Assembly: GCA_033816765.1 (NCBI GenBank)
Contig: CM066290.1
Coordinates: 4,030,001 to 4,094,000 of the forward strand
Source: Nothopassalora personata
Lineage: Eukaryota > Ascomycota > Dothideomycetes > Mycosphaerellales > Mycosphaerellaceae
Length of the DNA: 64,000 nucleotides
Direction of reading: 5' to 3'
The notes under the pieces are model-generated. The model saw only the letters and a program-made list of their open reading frames with translations, did no database searches and was not told where the DNA came from. The translations under genes were made by a program, and so were the position numbers. Shown in pieces: positions 1 through 11,230 of the stretch (the stretch's first letter is position 1; each line of letters starts with the position of its first letter).

Positions 1-276
1 CGAAAACGACTGCGTACACTTGAGACTGACCCAAACCGAGCTGGATTTCAAGTGACACAATCGATGAAGGAGGTGCCATACGCACTGCTCGTAAGGCTCC
101 ATGGCACGGACTTCTGCTTGGAGTAACACAGAAGCAGGCGCTTTCGCCCATCGCGCCGGAGCGTCGCCGTTTATCAGAGACCACGGTGAACTATGCGAGG
201 AAACAGCGCGCTGCGATATACTCGGGCAGCTACACGGCTACGATTCTAGTCGTCTCTTGCACTCACGCAGTTCTTG

Positions 277-810
277 ATGGCAATTGCCCTCGGTCTGTTC
301 GAGGAGATAGTGTCATCAGCCCTCGGACATGCCTATGCAGTCGGAAGGAAGCCCAGGCCTTGGTATGGATCAACATGGGCATTGGAGATGCTGTCGACGA
401 TGCGTGAGGCGAGCATTCGGCATGATGCAATCCTAGGCAGAGACATATGGTGCCTCCACTTCTCACGAGCAGTGTGTCTCATCGCGCTCTATCACTCTCG
501 AGTGGGTCATAAGCGACCGAAAGGCCACTGGAAGCTTGCGTGCACCATGATCTTCCGCTGGCTTGCCGATGGGGACGTTTCAAAGAGCTTCAAGCCATCT
601 ACGAAGAAAGCTACCATGCCAGGAGATTCGTTGAACGCCGCCACTTCTGGTGTCATAGACGTCCTATCGCCGTTCGATAGCGTGCTAATGTGGCTTCGCC
701 AGCTCTCGCCTCTCGTAAGTGGCTTCACTTCCATGCCTTCAGATCGGACCTGGATGGAGCAGATCCGTTCGATGCGCGATCGGTGGAGGCTATTGGCTGC
801 GCGCACATGA
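277..810 (+). CDS. Unrecognised ORF, 177 aa
   Basis: The ORF opens at ATG 277 and ends in TGA at 808-810. I do not recognise the protein. It is not low-complexity: it has several Trp residues, a helical C-terminal half (WLADGD, MWLRQLSPLV, WMEQIRSMRDRW) and no obvious signal peptide. The surrounding DNA is not RIP-mutated. It could be an exon of a spliced host gene, for example the helical C-terminal part of a fungal regulatory protein, or a decayed gene. The region upstream (1-276) shows no continuing open frame. There is no motif that would set a function, and a chance ORF cannot be excluded. Confidence 0.3.
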   Translation: MAIALGLFEEIVSSALGHAYAVGRKPRPWYGSTWALEMLSTMREASIRHDAILGRDIWCLHFSRAVCLIALYHSRVGHKRPKGHWKLACTMIFRWLADGDVSKSFKPSTKKATMPGDSLNAATSGVIDVLSPFDSVLMWLRQLSPLVSGFTSMPSDRTWMEQIRSMRDRWRLLAART

Positions 811-952
811 GCAGGTGCAGTACGTCGGCGTCAGCTAGGTAACGGCTAGTGATTGCAACACGGATTCTCTGGCGTACATGCTGGTTATAAGAAGCAGCAC
901 TTCCCGCGATTGGAAATGGTTCAGACACTCATCACAACACGGCATAGCAAGC

Positions 953-1469
953 ATGATCTCCTTCACCACGTGGGCTCTTGCCTCTCTCCTGGCAATACCG
1001 ATCGTTGCCTAGACCCTTGCAAACGCAGACCTCCCAATATTCAATACACAGGTGAAGGTCCACGCCGACTACGTCGAGGCCTTGGACGAAGCTGCAGATG
1101 CCAACGAGTGCCGCTTGCCCAACAATCTCTTCAACCTCGCGAGTCAAACGACGGGCGCCATTGATGTCATCTTATCTCTGCAGAAGCTGAATAACGAGGC
1201 TGCAGCACTTCCAGATGAACTGAACCAGAGCGATCTCAACTGCGGCAAATATCAACGACCCTTTGGCCAAGAATTACGAACAACTGTCCGCGACGCTTGT
1301 GGAACATGAGAATCGCTATCCTGTGGGACCCGTGAGCAAGGCATTCATCAGTGGCGGCCTGAAGACTCTGGATGAAGGCATCGTCAGGCTGTCGAATACT
1401 TTGTACGGGAAAGCGGCCGACAATCCAGGGGCTGCTGAGGTAGTCATGGAGAGGCTCTCACAGCGATAG
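953..1469 (+). pseudogene. Decayed small secreted protein gene
   Basis: ATG 953 starts a good secretion signal (MISFTTWALASLLAIPIVA), but the next codon is TAG (1010-1012) where CAG is likely, a CA-to-TA change. Downstream the same frame stays open to about 1250 and encodes a helical segment with Cys residues (DEAADANEC, QSDLNCG). The coding sense then continues in the next frame (INDPLAKNYEQLSATL to VVMERLSQR) to the TAG at 1467-1469, so a one-base indel near 1250 is likely; I see no GT-AG intron there. The mature protein would be about 150 aa, helical and surface-protein-like. A resemblance to the HsbA/galactomannoprotein type is only an impression. Stop plus frameshift make it a pseudogene unless splicing rescues it. 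Confidence 0.45.
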
Positions 1470-1580
1470 CGAACGGGGACTATCATACATGTCTGATGAT
1501 TATTATGTCTTATCTGTTCGTTCTCAGTCATACTCTTTCTCGGTATCTACATGCCCGCGCGTACAACAAGCACATCAAAT

Positions 1581-2160
1581 CTACGTTACAGCCTGCTCCA
1601 CCGGCGCCTCCAAATGCTGCCTCCATGTCCGCCCACTAATCAAATAAACCGTAGTCCTCAACTCAATCAACGGATCATTCCCAACCTCGACCCTCTCCAT
1701 ATACCTCGGCACAGGATCATCAATAATGCGCGTCTGCTCCTTTGCTTCAGTGGAAAAAGCGCTCCTCGCCCTCAGCGTTCACAAACTTGAAGACGTGAAC
1801 ACTATGCCTGCCACTGCTCCGTCGCGAAGCTGTAAGAATGAGCAGGCGACTGATTTTTTTTGAAAGAGAGTAGTTTGCGTGAGGGTTCTCCTCTCCCCAC
1901 TGGTCAATGTTGTCGGCTTACATGGCTCGGAGTGGTTCGAGACTCCTTCGCCTGTGCTGTTGATGGAGCCGAATGCGTTGTTTGTGATGATGTCGTAGTG
2001 GGTGTGACCGTCCTCGCTGAGCACGAAGCGGAATGCTGGACCGCGGCTTCCGTTGTTGCCATTTTCTGGGAGGTTCTTGGAGCCGGTGTCGGTGCTGAAG
2101 CGCATAATCAGGCCTGTGGAAGGCTTGCTGAAGATGGGCGTTTTGGAGATTTGGGAGGCA
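1581..2160 (-). pseudogene. Decayed protein-coding gene, product uncertain
   Basis: On the minus strand a coding-like segment runs from about 2160 (IFSKPSTGLIMRFSTDTG, then FRFVLSEDGHTHYDIITNNAFG). A second short segment follows (VHVFKFVNAEGEERFF near 1800), then a third in another frame (RIIDDPVPRYMERVEVGN to RTWRQHLEAPVEQAVT) ending at TAG 1581-1583. The first two segments recall the 'VRFST...FAVKF...NN' and 'FKFVNxxGE' stretches of catalase-family proteins, but no catalytic His/Asn/Tyr set can be shown. Frame changes between segments and a TGA after RFFH suggest decay, or small introns that I cannot define. It is adjacent to the MITE at 2244. Confidence 0.35.
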
Positions 2161-2243
2161 TCTTTGGTAGGGGGTGGGTTGCACTTGACGAGCTAGCCTT
2201 TGGCGTATACAAGGAGATGTGAGGAACGGCATGCTATTCTGTT

Positions 2244-2826
2244 CGGTGAAATACTCTCACATCCACCTTTATAGTCGACAATACTGCGGTGTCTACATCA
2301 TGTACAAAGTGACCGCCGTGTCTAGCTATTATTGTCAAAACATACTCCTATGTCCAGCTTTATGTTTTATGCATACGCCCACGTCGCTCTCATCGTTTGG
2401 TACTGTATACTAACCTATCCTTATCTTGTTTCTAAGTATAATTATCTGCAGCAACAATGACTACCTAGGTTGCAGGTGCAAAGGACTCACTTTTAGCACC
2501 TATAACTACCTTTGTACCTATATCTATAACTACTTTTACGCGCATATTTGCACGTATCTATATACGCATCTTTATACGCATCTTGTACGCATCTTATACG
2601 CATCTTATACGCATCTTATACGCATCTTATATGTATCTTGTACGCATCCTTACACGCTTTACACACAGCTAATTAGTAGTAGTGAGGACCTTAGAGTACT
2701 TTTGTACAATGTGTGGACATAGGAGTATGTTTTAACAATAATAGGTGGATATGGCAGACACTTTTTGAGAAACATAGATATGGCAGTATTTTCTATTATA
2801 AAGGTGGATGTGGGAGTATTTCACCG
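2244..2826. mobile_element. Foldback MITE with ~130-bp terminal inverted repeats
   Basis: The ends CGGTGAAATACTCTCACATC (2244 onward) and its near-perfect inverse ending at 2826 form terminal inverted repeats. The inverted similarity continues inward for about 130 bp, including ACATACTCCTATGTCCA near 2340 and its inverse near 2714. There is no coding capacity. A minisatellite sits in the middle. No convincing target-site duplication is visible, so the exact ends are uncertain by a few bases. The base composition is AT-rich but not typically RIP-mutated. Confidence 0.7.
2560..2650. repeat. 11-bp minisatellite inside the MITE
   Basis: About eight tandem units of the type TTATACGCATC, with small variants (TTGTACGCATC, TTATATGTATC). 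Confidence 0.8.
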
Positions 2827-4013
2827 GTGTGTAGAATGTAGCTCTAATGGTGTCCACCAGCTCGTCGGAGAGCTTGAGTAGCTGTTTGGCTTTGGGGAGA
2901 AGCATGATCAGTTCTTGATGTCTATTGACAAGCTGATCTTCACTACTCTGCTGCTCGGCGGAAGAGGACAGGGCTCCAGATCATGCTGGCCACGGTTTGA
3001 GGTTTGGGCTTCGTAACTGGCTTGATGAGACGGTCTTGCAGTTTTGGTGCTGAGGCAGTCGTGGGCGAAGCAAGAGATGATTCGCGTCAAGACCTCCGAC
3101 TAGCCTGTCCCGAGGTTGTTGCAAAGGCACAATTTCAGCACACAGCTGCTAGCAAAATCAGCATTCTCAATCGCGTGACTCGAAGGCTGCAACGCAACGC
3201 AAAGTGTACACATGTTCGTCTGCACCTGGCATACCAGACAAGACAACCCCTGCCCTCTATCTACGCTCTTTGAGAAGACTGCGGCTGAACATTTTGCAGG
3301 GGATGATGGTCAAGTCGTATGCCTACATCGAGTGCCGTGCAGGAGACAGGTAGCGGTATATGCAAGATCTCTTCGCTGCGACCACAACATATGGCATAGC
3401 AATTGGATAGAAGTAAGAATTTATGAGGAGATGGCGGCCGCAATCTCAGGCGAAAATAACATTGTCGACCGCGCGATAGTGATTCAAGTCCCCTCGATAC
3501 TGTTTAGCAGTATAGAGGTGAGGTCTGTTGGTGGCCAACGAGCGTAGTGATGCAGCAGCTAGCCAATCCCAGTCAGCCAGAAAATGCAGAACCGGGTCGT
3601 CGGGAATCTGGGCTCAACGGCAGGTTCTAAGATCAGATTTCTTCTTGTATGGTGATCACTCAGTGGCAGACAAGTAAGGGATGGCTTTCGCTCGATGCTC
3701 AGTCTACATTAAAGGCCCCGGAGAAATTCGTTCCCTCGATTTGAGTGAGGATGCTGACCCTGACAACAGTCGGGTCTTATTAGTGGTCCTGGGCCCTGCC
3801 GTTGTCAAGTCCAGCGGCGACGGGTGGCTAACAAGCTGCCGCGTGGCATGTAGATGTGGCAGTGGGCTTCGCGTCTGCTGTGGGTCCTTGAGCTTTGATG
3901 ATGTCTGAGTCTGCCCTGGCGGCCCAACATACGCAGCCTGGCGGAGCAAAGCATGTGAAGGTGAAGACGACATGTGAAAGCTCTCCTGGTGCCCTAGAAG
4001 TGGTAGTATCTCA
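2827..4013. other. Gene-poor interval, possible gene remnant
   Basis: No convincing gene. On the minus strand, 2830-2990 has a coding-like helical stretch (EDQLVNRHQELIMLLPKAKQ, then LLKLSDELVDTIRATF) that runs up to the MITE end, as if the MITE had interrupted a gene. The open frames at 3004-3540 and 3704-4110 look like chance frames. Confidence 0.3.
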
Positions 4014-4020
4014 ATATTCA

Positions 4021-4140
4021 CATTCGAGGTGTCGACATTCGAGGTGTCTACAATCCACGTAACGAGGTGTCTACAATCCACGTATCGAGGTGTCCACATT
4101 CGAGGTCTCCACATTCGAGGTATCTACAATCGACATTCGA
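4021..4140. repeat. Minisatellite, CATTCGAGGTGTC-type units
   Basis: Imperfect tandem units of 13-24 bp built on CATTCGAGGTGTC and CTACAATCCACGTA. They lie directly outside the palindrome at 4142. A similar TCGA-rich motif in inverse orientation (CGATACCTCGACACTTCG, near 59208) lies at the other end of the nest. Confidence 0.7.
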
Positions 4141-4141
4141 C

Positions 4142-4209
4142 ATGCCGTAAACATACCAGGAGCCGCCAAAACTAGCCAATATTAGCTGCTCCTAGTATGT
4201 TCACGGCAT
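4142..4209. repeat. Palindromic repeat, GTRAACATAYWAGGAGC family
   Basis: ATGCCGTAAACATACCAGGAGC and its inverse GCTCCTAGTATGTTCACGGCAT bracket a 24-bp centre, giving a long hairpin. The same arm sequence recurs at 4913, 11931-12455, 12556, 38273, 38425-38680 and 59097. It may be the left end of the old integrase/RING element. Confidence 0.7.
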
Positions 4210-4364
4210 AGTCATCCACATTATGTAACTAGATAGGACCTCGAATCTTAGCAATAACAATAACCTCTTTACACGCCTATCCCTCTTTACACGACTATCA
4301 CCGTTTACGAGCACCCGCATAGCAGCAGCGACCTACGAGAACACGAACATAACACATCGCTACT

Positions 4365-4877
4365 ATGCCTATCGTCGCTAGCGTCCGCGGAAAGCCACCT
4401 ATTAACCTCGAGCTATTTCGCGAAGAAATCGCTAACCTACTCCCCTACCGTACCTATCGCGATATTGTCCTACATCTACGCTACAATCGCGGCGCCTATA
4501 TCACCCTACCTACCCTAAAGCGTAGACTCGAGCAATAGGGCATAAGTAAACTAAACATACGTACTAAGTTCGATAAATAGTAGGAAGCGCGACTACGTAG
4601 AAAGATCGAATATAACTTCTAGAGGTACTCTACGCTTAGTAATAGGACTATAGTAAGGATGCTACAGTAGGATAGCTACACGGTAACGCTTAGGCAATAC
4701 CGTCGTCTACGTAAGTTAATGGGCCTACTACGACGTATACTACTAGAGAATAAGGAGGAAATTAAAGCTACTATACGCGACACCCTTAAGGTAGTAATGT
4801 CGTCCGGTGTAATATATAATAGTAGGTATCGTGCTATTACGAACTACCTTCGTAGGAACAATCGATTCATTAGTAGG
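4365..4877 (+). pseudogene. Integrase-core transposon ORF1, N-terminal part
   Basis: From ATG 4365 one frame runs to 4877 with in-frame TAGs at expected Gln/Trp codons. It reads as two helix-turn-helix-like segments: (RTYRDIVLHLR, TLKRRLEQ-stop-GIS) and (LSNRTIVRMLQ, YTVTLRQYRRLRKLMGLLRR). This is the usual N-terminal build of fungal integrase-core (DDE) transposon proteins, as I remember the family. The frame stops matching after FISR at 4877 and resumes at 12652 as RDRIYRIAREIN, so a 7.8-kb segment is inserted here, flanked by a possible 4-bp duplication TAGG (4874-4877 and 12651-12654). It is RIP-inactivated. Confidence 0.65.
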
Positions 4878-4912
4878 TACGTTGTCTCTCTCGCTATGCC
4901 TATTACCCCCTA

Positions 4913-4958
4913 TAAACATATAAGGAGTAGGTAACCTTCGCGGCTCCTCGTATGTTTA
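4913..4958. repeat. Short hairpin of the AGGAGCA repeat family
   Basis: TAAACATATAAGGAG and CTCCTCGTATGTTTA flank a 16-bp loop near the left end of the segment inserted in ORF1. The 4959-5255 stretch to its right is RIP-mutated and shows nothing I can identify. Confidence 0.6.
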
Positions 4959-5255
4959 GTATACTACGTACCGCCTCGCGCAACATGCGCGTTATTCTAC
5001 GCGCGTCCTTACGAGTCGCATCGCTAAAGCCTATAGTAGAGCCTATAGTAGAGCCTTATTCATAGCGTAGTAACCGGCCGTTATTATTAGAGTTCTCTCT
5101 ATTCTTATTAGCCTACAGCGAAGAGTGTAGGAACACCGTTACTACGCCTACTAGAACGTCTATTGCGCGTATAAAAGCGTAGGCTAATAAGAGCGCGAGA
5201 AACACCGCTAACTTCGTGCAATTATATGCTACTAGGGCGACTTACCTACGGTACG

Positions 5256-5452
5256 TATAAGGGGTAGCCTAGTAGCTAACCCTTATATATGGCCTTATAT
5301 GTAACATGCGGTCGCGACCGGCTACTAAGCCGCACGTGACACGTATACGTACACCTTACGACGCGTAATGCGTCTTAAACAAAAGGTAAGAATTAGTTCA
5401 TCTACGACTAGTAGGTCGTAGGCGTGCTATATATTGCGACATCCCCTTAATA
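5256..5452 (+). repeat. Element 3 left LTR
   Basis: It starts TATAAGGGGTAGCC, where the right LTR has TGTAAGGGG (the first TG has become TA), and ends CCCCTTAATA. It is closely similar to 11734-11930. Confidence 0.88.
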
Positions 5453-5479
5453 GTTCTAATTCTTCTCTTCGTTACAATC

Positions 5480-6650
5480 TATACACGCTATAGAGTCCGA
5501 ACGCGACGACAGCAGCGCTACGTCTACGGCTCCCCTAAGCCCTAGGGCCTAGTAATAAGCGAGGCGTGTAGCCTTAGTCGTAAGGAGGGATGCCCTTCGG
5601 GCAGAGGTTAAGGAGAAGGAGATATAGAGGGAGATTAAACAGTTAGAGATCTTACGGGACGTAAGCGTGCCGCCGGCGGACCCTTAGGGCGAATCTGGCG
5701 GAGAACCATCCCCTACTCCCCCTCCTCTATCTATAGTAACTAACGATAATATCGTAGCTCGAGGCGCGGTCGCGTCGCATACGACACGTTTACGTCTTAA
5801 AGAACCTACGCCTTTTAGAGGGGACTCGATTAAGAAAGCACGGGTATTCCTAAGGGAGCTCTCTCTTATCTTTACCCTCTTAGGCGGCACGTATACGACG
5901 AACGAGTTAAAGGTCCTATATAGGGTTATATACCTAAGCGGAGAGGTAAGTAAGCGATAGTACCCTAACTATAGCGTCCTTAACCTTAAAGGGTATATAT
6001 ACTAGGACTTTAAGGAGTTCTATCGAGACGTATACGGTAATCCTATAAACCGCGTGCTTAACGTAATGTTAGAGTATAAGGCGGTAAAACAGAAGGATAA
6101 CTAGATAGTGCGTTAGTTTACGACTAAGCTAGATGTTATAGAGGATTAGTTAGGGGACTATACGGAGGCGTAACGCGTGCGACATATGCTCGCTAAGCTT
6201 ACGCCTAGCCTACGGTCCGCAATCGTTAAGTTTTATAACATCCTAATAACTAGAGAGGAACTAGTAATCCTAGCTTCGCGTATTAAAAGCACGGAGCGTA
6301 GTAGCGGAGGGCACGACCGCGGGCAGCATAGTCGCCGTAGGCGAGAGACTAAGGGCGACTAAGGGCGAAGCGATCGTAGCTCGAAGTAGTAGAAGCATAG
6401 TTAGGCGTCGCGCGACCCGGGTACGAGTTACTAGCGGGACGCCGGCGGATCGTCTATAACCTTCGATAGGGCTAAAGCAGAGTGCTATAGATGCTATAAG
6501 AAGGGTTATATTAAGACGGATTGCCCAAATAGGTACCTATAGAAGGACCGTAACGCGTAAGCGGTTCGTAGGGTAGACGCTACGAAGGCTCTAACTAAGA
6601 AGGGTAGCGACTAGGGAAAAGGTAGAGGACTAGAAGTAGGTCGCTCCTAA
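5480..6650 (+). pseudogene. Element 3 gag remnant
   Basis: The capsid-like region reads RLKEPTPFRGDSIKKAR near 5790, then FKEFYRDVYGNPINRVL and LAKLTPSLRSAIVKF. At 6483-6530 a zinc-knuckle ghost shows Y-x2-Y-x4-Y-x4-C (spaced as in C-x2-C-x4-H-x4-C), where TGC/CAC became TAT by RIP. Many in-frame stops are present. Start and end are approximate. Confidence 0.7.
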
Positions 6651-6801
6651 GTCCAAGTTTTTCTAAAGTCGACCCCTTAAGGCGAGTAGATATGTGTCTA
6701 TCGTAGCGACTAGGGAAAAGGTAGAGGACTATAAGTAGGTCGCTCCTAAGTCCGAGTTTTCCTAAAGTCGACCCCTTAAGGCGAGTAGATGCGTATCTAG
6801 C
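6604..6801 (+). repeat. 99-bp in-frame tandem duplication in element 3
   Basis: Two units, 6604-6702 and 6703-6801, each begin GTAGCGACTAGGGAAAAGGT and differ at a few sites, mostly of RIP type. The length of 33 codons keeps the frame. They lie between the gag zinc knuckle and protease. Confidence 0.8.
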
Positions 6802-9800
6802 GCGTCACTTACGAGGCGCAGTCGAGACTCGTAAGGGCTTTCGCGAGGCTACGTTTCTCCTAAATGACTATACGGATCTTAGCCTAGTGTCATATAAGTA
6901 TATACTCCGACATTAAATGCAACCTATTAATAGGGTAAGGCTACCGAAGTTAGAGTCGTATACGCATAACCTAGGGTATTGCTACGGCGCCTTTACGGTT
7001 CGGCTACGACTCGCTAATAACGCGGGAGTAGAGCGCGTAAGTAACGCTATCTACTACGCGGTGCCTATAGGTAGGTCATTAGTAATTTTAGGTAGACCCT
7101 AGCGGTATCGTAATCGGATAGTAAAGGCCGATAAGGATAACTAGTAGTACTACGGTGTAGAGATGCCTACGGTTTAGTAGCGTAACGTACGCGAGTTCCT
7201 TAAGGATCTCGAGAGCTTAAAGTAGGTTTATACGATAAGTGTTCGGGCTATTACTATAGTAGTACCTAAAGGAGAGGGCCCCTCGTAGCCTAAAGAATTT
7301 ATAGACTTCCGAGATGTATACGCACCTAATAAGTAGGCGAAGCGTAAGATGCCCGACGGGGTTAAGTATACGATTTATCTCGTTAAAGGAAAGAAACCCC
7401 CTTTTAAGCCGCTGTACTACTAGTTCTTAACTAAGTTAGAGGCCTTAAAGGAGTACCTTACGTAAGCAATAGAGAAGGGGTAGATTAGGCGGTCCGTAAG
7501 CGAGGCGGGTACGCCTATCCTATTCGTGCTAAAGAAGAATAGCACTCTTAGGCTCTATATTAATTATAGAGGCCTAAATAAGATTATAGTAAAGAACCGA
7601 TACCCCCTACCCCTAATTAGCGAGACGCTAGATAGGCTATTAGGTTCTAGGTTCTTTACTATAATCGATTTAAAGGACGCCTACTATCGTATCCCTATTA
7701 AGCGAGGCGATAAGTAGAAGACTACGTTTCGCACGCGATACGGACACTACGAGTACCTAGTAATACCGTTTGGGTTAACTAACGCACCGGCAACCTTTTA
7801 AGGGTATATTAACAAGGCGCTAACCGGCTTAGTTAATAACATTTACGTAGTCTACCTAGATAATATCCTTATCTATAGCGAGATGCGTAAGGCATACGTG
7901 CGAGCCGTACGCGCAGTACTAGAGAGGCTACGAAAGTTTGCCCTATTCGCAAACCCTAAGAAGTGTTACTTCTTCTAGGAGAGTATAGAGTTCCTTAGGT
8001 TTATCGTAAGCGCCGTAGGCGTGTCGATAGATAGGAGTAGGGTAGCCGCTATTGAGGAATGGCCTATACCTACGACCTTTTATAAGGTCTAGTCCTTCCT
8101 TAGGTTTCATAACTTCTACCGGCGTTTTATAGAAGGATACTTAAGGGTCTACAAGCCCCTAACGGACCTACTAAAGGGATCTAAGGACGGTAAGAAGTAC
8201 GGCCCTCTTACGTGGACCTTAAGCGAAGAGTAGGCGTTTCGATAGCTTAAGGCCGGATTCTTAGGTGTACTAATACTTAGGCACTTCGATCCTACGCTAC
8301 GTACGCGAGTCGAGACGGATACCTTAGGTTTCGCGATCGTAGGTATTATATCCTAATTGTTTAGTACTAAGTGGCATCCTATCGCGTTCTATTTACGTAA
8401 GATAATACTAGCTAAGTGCAACTACGAGACGCACGATTAGGAGCTACTTATAGTAGTTAAGGCTTTTAAGCATTAGAGGCTATACTTAGAGGGCGCTACG
8501 TATGCGGTACGAGTACTAGTCGACTACGCTAACCTATAGGGCTTTATGATAGTAAAGCAGCTAAATAGGCGGTAAGCTCGATAGGCTACGTTCCTATAGT
8601 CTTTTAATTTTATAGTGGAGCATCGGGCGGGTAAGACTAACCTAGCCGACGCGCCTTCGAGACGTAGTAACTACGTAGCCATAACGTAACAAACTTCGAA
8701 CTTACTGCCTACCTTATAAAGTAAGCTATCTTTCTAGAAGGAGTCTCTAAAAGGGATAAGCGAGCCGATAGTAAAGCGCGTACTTACTACCTACGAGGCG
8801 ATGTAGGGCGACATAGGCGCGGCGATAGTAGTGCGGAGAGGTAACCTTCCCTATTAAGATAAGCCGTCTTTACTAGTAGTAGTGTGCGCTACAGTAATAT
8901 AGGGTTAAGCTTATAGCTCGACGGGTAAGTTAATCCTACTCTTAATAAAGATCGCGTAGTAGTAAGACGACTAGTATGTCGCATACTTAGCGTAGGCGCT
9001 AAGCGTAAGGGACGCTAAGGGATAGTATATAAAGGATAACCTTATGTACTACGGAGACGCGATCGTAGTACCTAGGGATTACGTAATTAGGTCGCATCTA
9101 ATTCGCATACACTACGACGACGTCCTCGCGGGTTACTTTAGAAGGACTAAGACTAAAGAGCTATTACGACGTAATTATTAGTAGGACTTACTTAGCACGG
9201 ACGTGAAACAATACGTCTAAGCCTATAGAACCTACTAGGGTTCGAAGGCGAGGCGCTATCGACCCTACGGCGAGCTATAACCGCTTCCTAGACCGGAGCG
9301 ACCGTAGTAGGAAATTACTATAGATTTTATTACGGACCTACCTCTAAGTACGCGAGCCGGTTGCGTGTATAATACGATCCTAGTAATAGTCGATCGCTAC
9401 TTAAAAATGAGCTTATACATCCCGACGACGAAGACTTACATAGCCGTAGAGCTTACGAGGCTCCTACGAGACGAAGTCGTGCGACACTATAGTGTCCCGT
9501 TAGGCATAGTAAGCGACCGAGGTCCGGTCTTTACTAGTTAGTTTTAGAGTAACTTCTACTTCGAAGCGCGTATAAAGCGTAAGCTATCTACGGCCTTTTA
9601 CCCTTAGACTAACGGCTAAACTAAGAGGGTAAACTAAACTCTCGAACAATACCTTCGTTATTACTATAGTAACAATTAAACTAAGTAGGCTAAGTAGCTT
9701 GTAGTTACTAAATTCGTAGCTAATAATAGCATCTACCTAATACTACGGATGAGTCCGTTCGAAATAGCGTACGGTTAGCGACCTAAGATTACCCCTATAC

Positions 9801-10370
9801 TAACTAGATCTCGAGACGAGACCTAGGGGGGGAAGTACTAGTAGCGGTAATAGCTACGAGTCGCATACGAAAACTACGCGCTATACTCGAGGAGCGATAG
9901 AAGGCTATAGTAGAAAGCTAGGCTCGCTACTATAATAAGACCTACTAAGCTAAGACCTACCGCGTAGGTAACTTAGTCCTATTATTAACGAAGAACCTTA
10001 AGTTAGTAGTACTAAAGAAGAAGATAGATCCGAAGTTTATCAGCCTATACCGCATTACGGACGCTATCGGTTCGTAGGCGTACCGCCTAGCGCTACTAGC
10101 CGACTTAAGGCTCTATAACGTCTTCTATATCTCTCTCCTCGAGCCGTATATCGGTAGCGATAAGGATGGACCCGTACCCCCTCTAGCTAATAAGGACGGA
10201 GAGTATAAGGTAGAGGTAGTGCTAGATAGGCGTAAGCGTAAGGGTAAGCTATAGTATCTAGTCTAGTAGAAGGACTAGCTAGAGGAGTATAATAGCTAGG
10301 AACCGGCGGAGGGCCTCGCGAATACGGATCGTATAGTAGCCGACTATAAGGCGTTAAGGAGAAGCAAATA
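6780..10370 (+). pseudogene. Element 3 pol remnant with chromodomain
   Basis: Reverse transcriptase is clear at 7520-7880 (KNRYPLPLISETLDRLL, IIDLKDAYYRIPIKRG, FGLTNAPATF). The catalytic YLDD reads YLDN at 7853-7864 (GAT to AAT in a TG context). RNase H follows near 8300 (VETDTLGFAIVG). The integrase core is near 9310 (ITIDFITDLPLS), then a C-terminal chromodomain near 10210 (YKVEVVLDRRKRKGK, with TAG where Trp codons stood). No frame is open for long. This is a dead chromovirus polyprotein. Confidence 0.8.
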
Positions 10371-10439
10371 AGACTAGTACTAGAGCATAAATAAAACTTT
10401 TCTTAACTATAAACAAAATAAAAGCTAAAGAGTAGCGCG

Positions 10440-11230
10440 CCTACTAGGGGCTACGTAGAGTAGTAGTAGGCGAGGAGCCCGCGAGCAGCGTATAAGGCGA
10501 GCGCCTTAGTTATCGTTACGTAGTAACTTAGGTAAGAATACCTAGTCGGCGACGGTAGTGTCGATGTTCTACGCCTATAGGAACTAGGACTACGGTTAGT
10601 AGGGTACACGTAGGCAAGGAACATGCGACTTACGGCGCGGCCGAGTTCGAACAGCCTATTAAGGGCGCGGTTCTACTCCTACTAGAGCGCGAGGGCTTCG
10701 GCGGCGGGGGCGGCGGTAGTAGTAGCGGCGGCGGCGGAGGCACGTATGCGGGTCTCCCCGGTACGCTTATGCTTATAGGCATTAAACTGCCTAATAGCCT
10801 ATAGAAAGGGTTAGCCGAAGCATAGGGGACGCACTAGAGCCCTCCCCCGCGAGTAGTAGTCGACTCGCACGAGCGAAGTAGCGACTTACCTCCTTAATGT
10901 CGTTACCTAGCTAGGTACATAGGCGGATCTGCTCTACTAGCTCCTACTACTAGAGGTCTATAGGCGCCTAGCCTATTATAGCCGTAAGGAAGTCGCGCTA
11001 GGACCGCGCGGCGCGTAGGCGGCTTACTAGCGAGGCGATAGCGTAGCTAGTATTAGGCACGTAGCTATGTTTACTACGCCTATAGCGGCCGCACTTCTTT
11101 AGGAGCTCGCCGGTAGTAACACTATTACAGTTATCGGCTTCGTCTAGTAAGTAGTTAGTATACGAATCGTAGGCGGCGCGCGTAGAGACTTACCCTTAAC
11201 GAAGTATAGGAGGCACCGTATGTATATATT
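10440..11230 (-). pseudogene. Element 3 antisense ORF remnant, possible zinc cluster
   Basis: On the minus strand, between the pol end and the right LTR, one frame reads as protein with RIP stops. It has a Cys/Tyr cluster with Tyr codons at 11160, 11151, 11082 and 11061 and Cys codons at 11127 and 11091. Read with Tyr as lost Cys this is C-x2-C-x7-C-x11-C-x2-C-x6-C, close to a Zn2Cys6 cluster but one residue off in the first loop. Helical, Gln/Arg-rich sequence follows (SLVSRLRAARS, ELVEQIRLCTQLGNDIKEV). Its place and orientation match the antisense zinc-cluster gene of the chromovirus at 25729. Homology is an inference. Confidence 0.4.

Noticed and set aside
3004..3540. Protein-coding genes in plus-strand open frames of 89 and 111 aa.
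   Set aside because: No motif, start context or continuity; they overlap each other in different frames and overlap minus-strand coding-like sequence.
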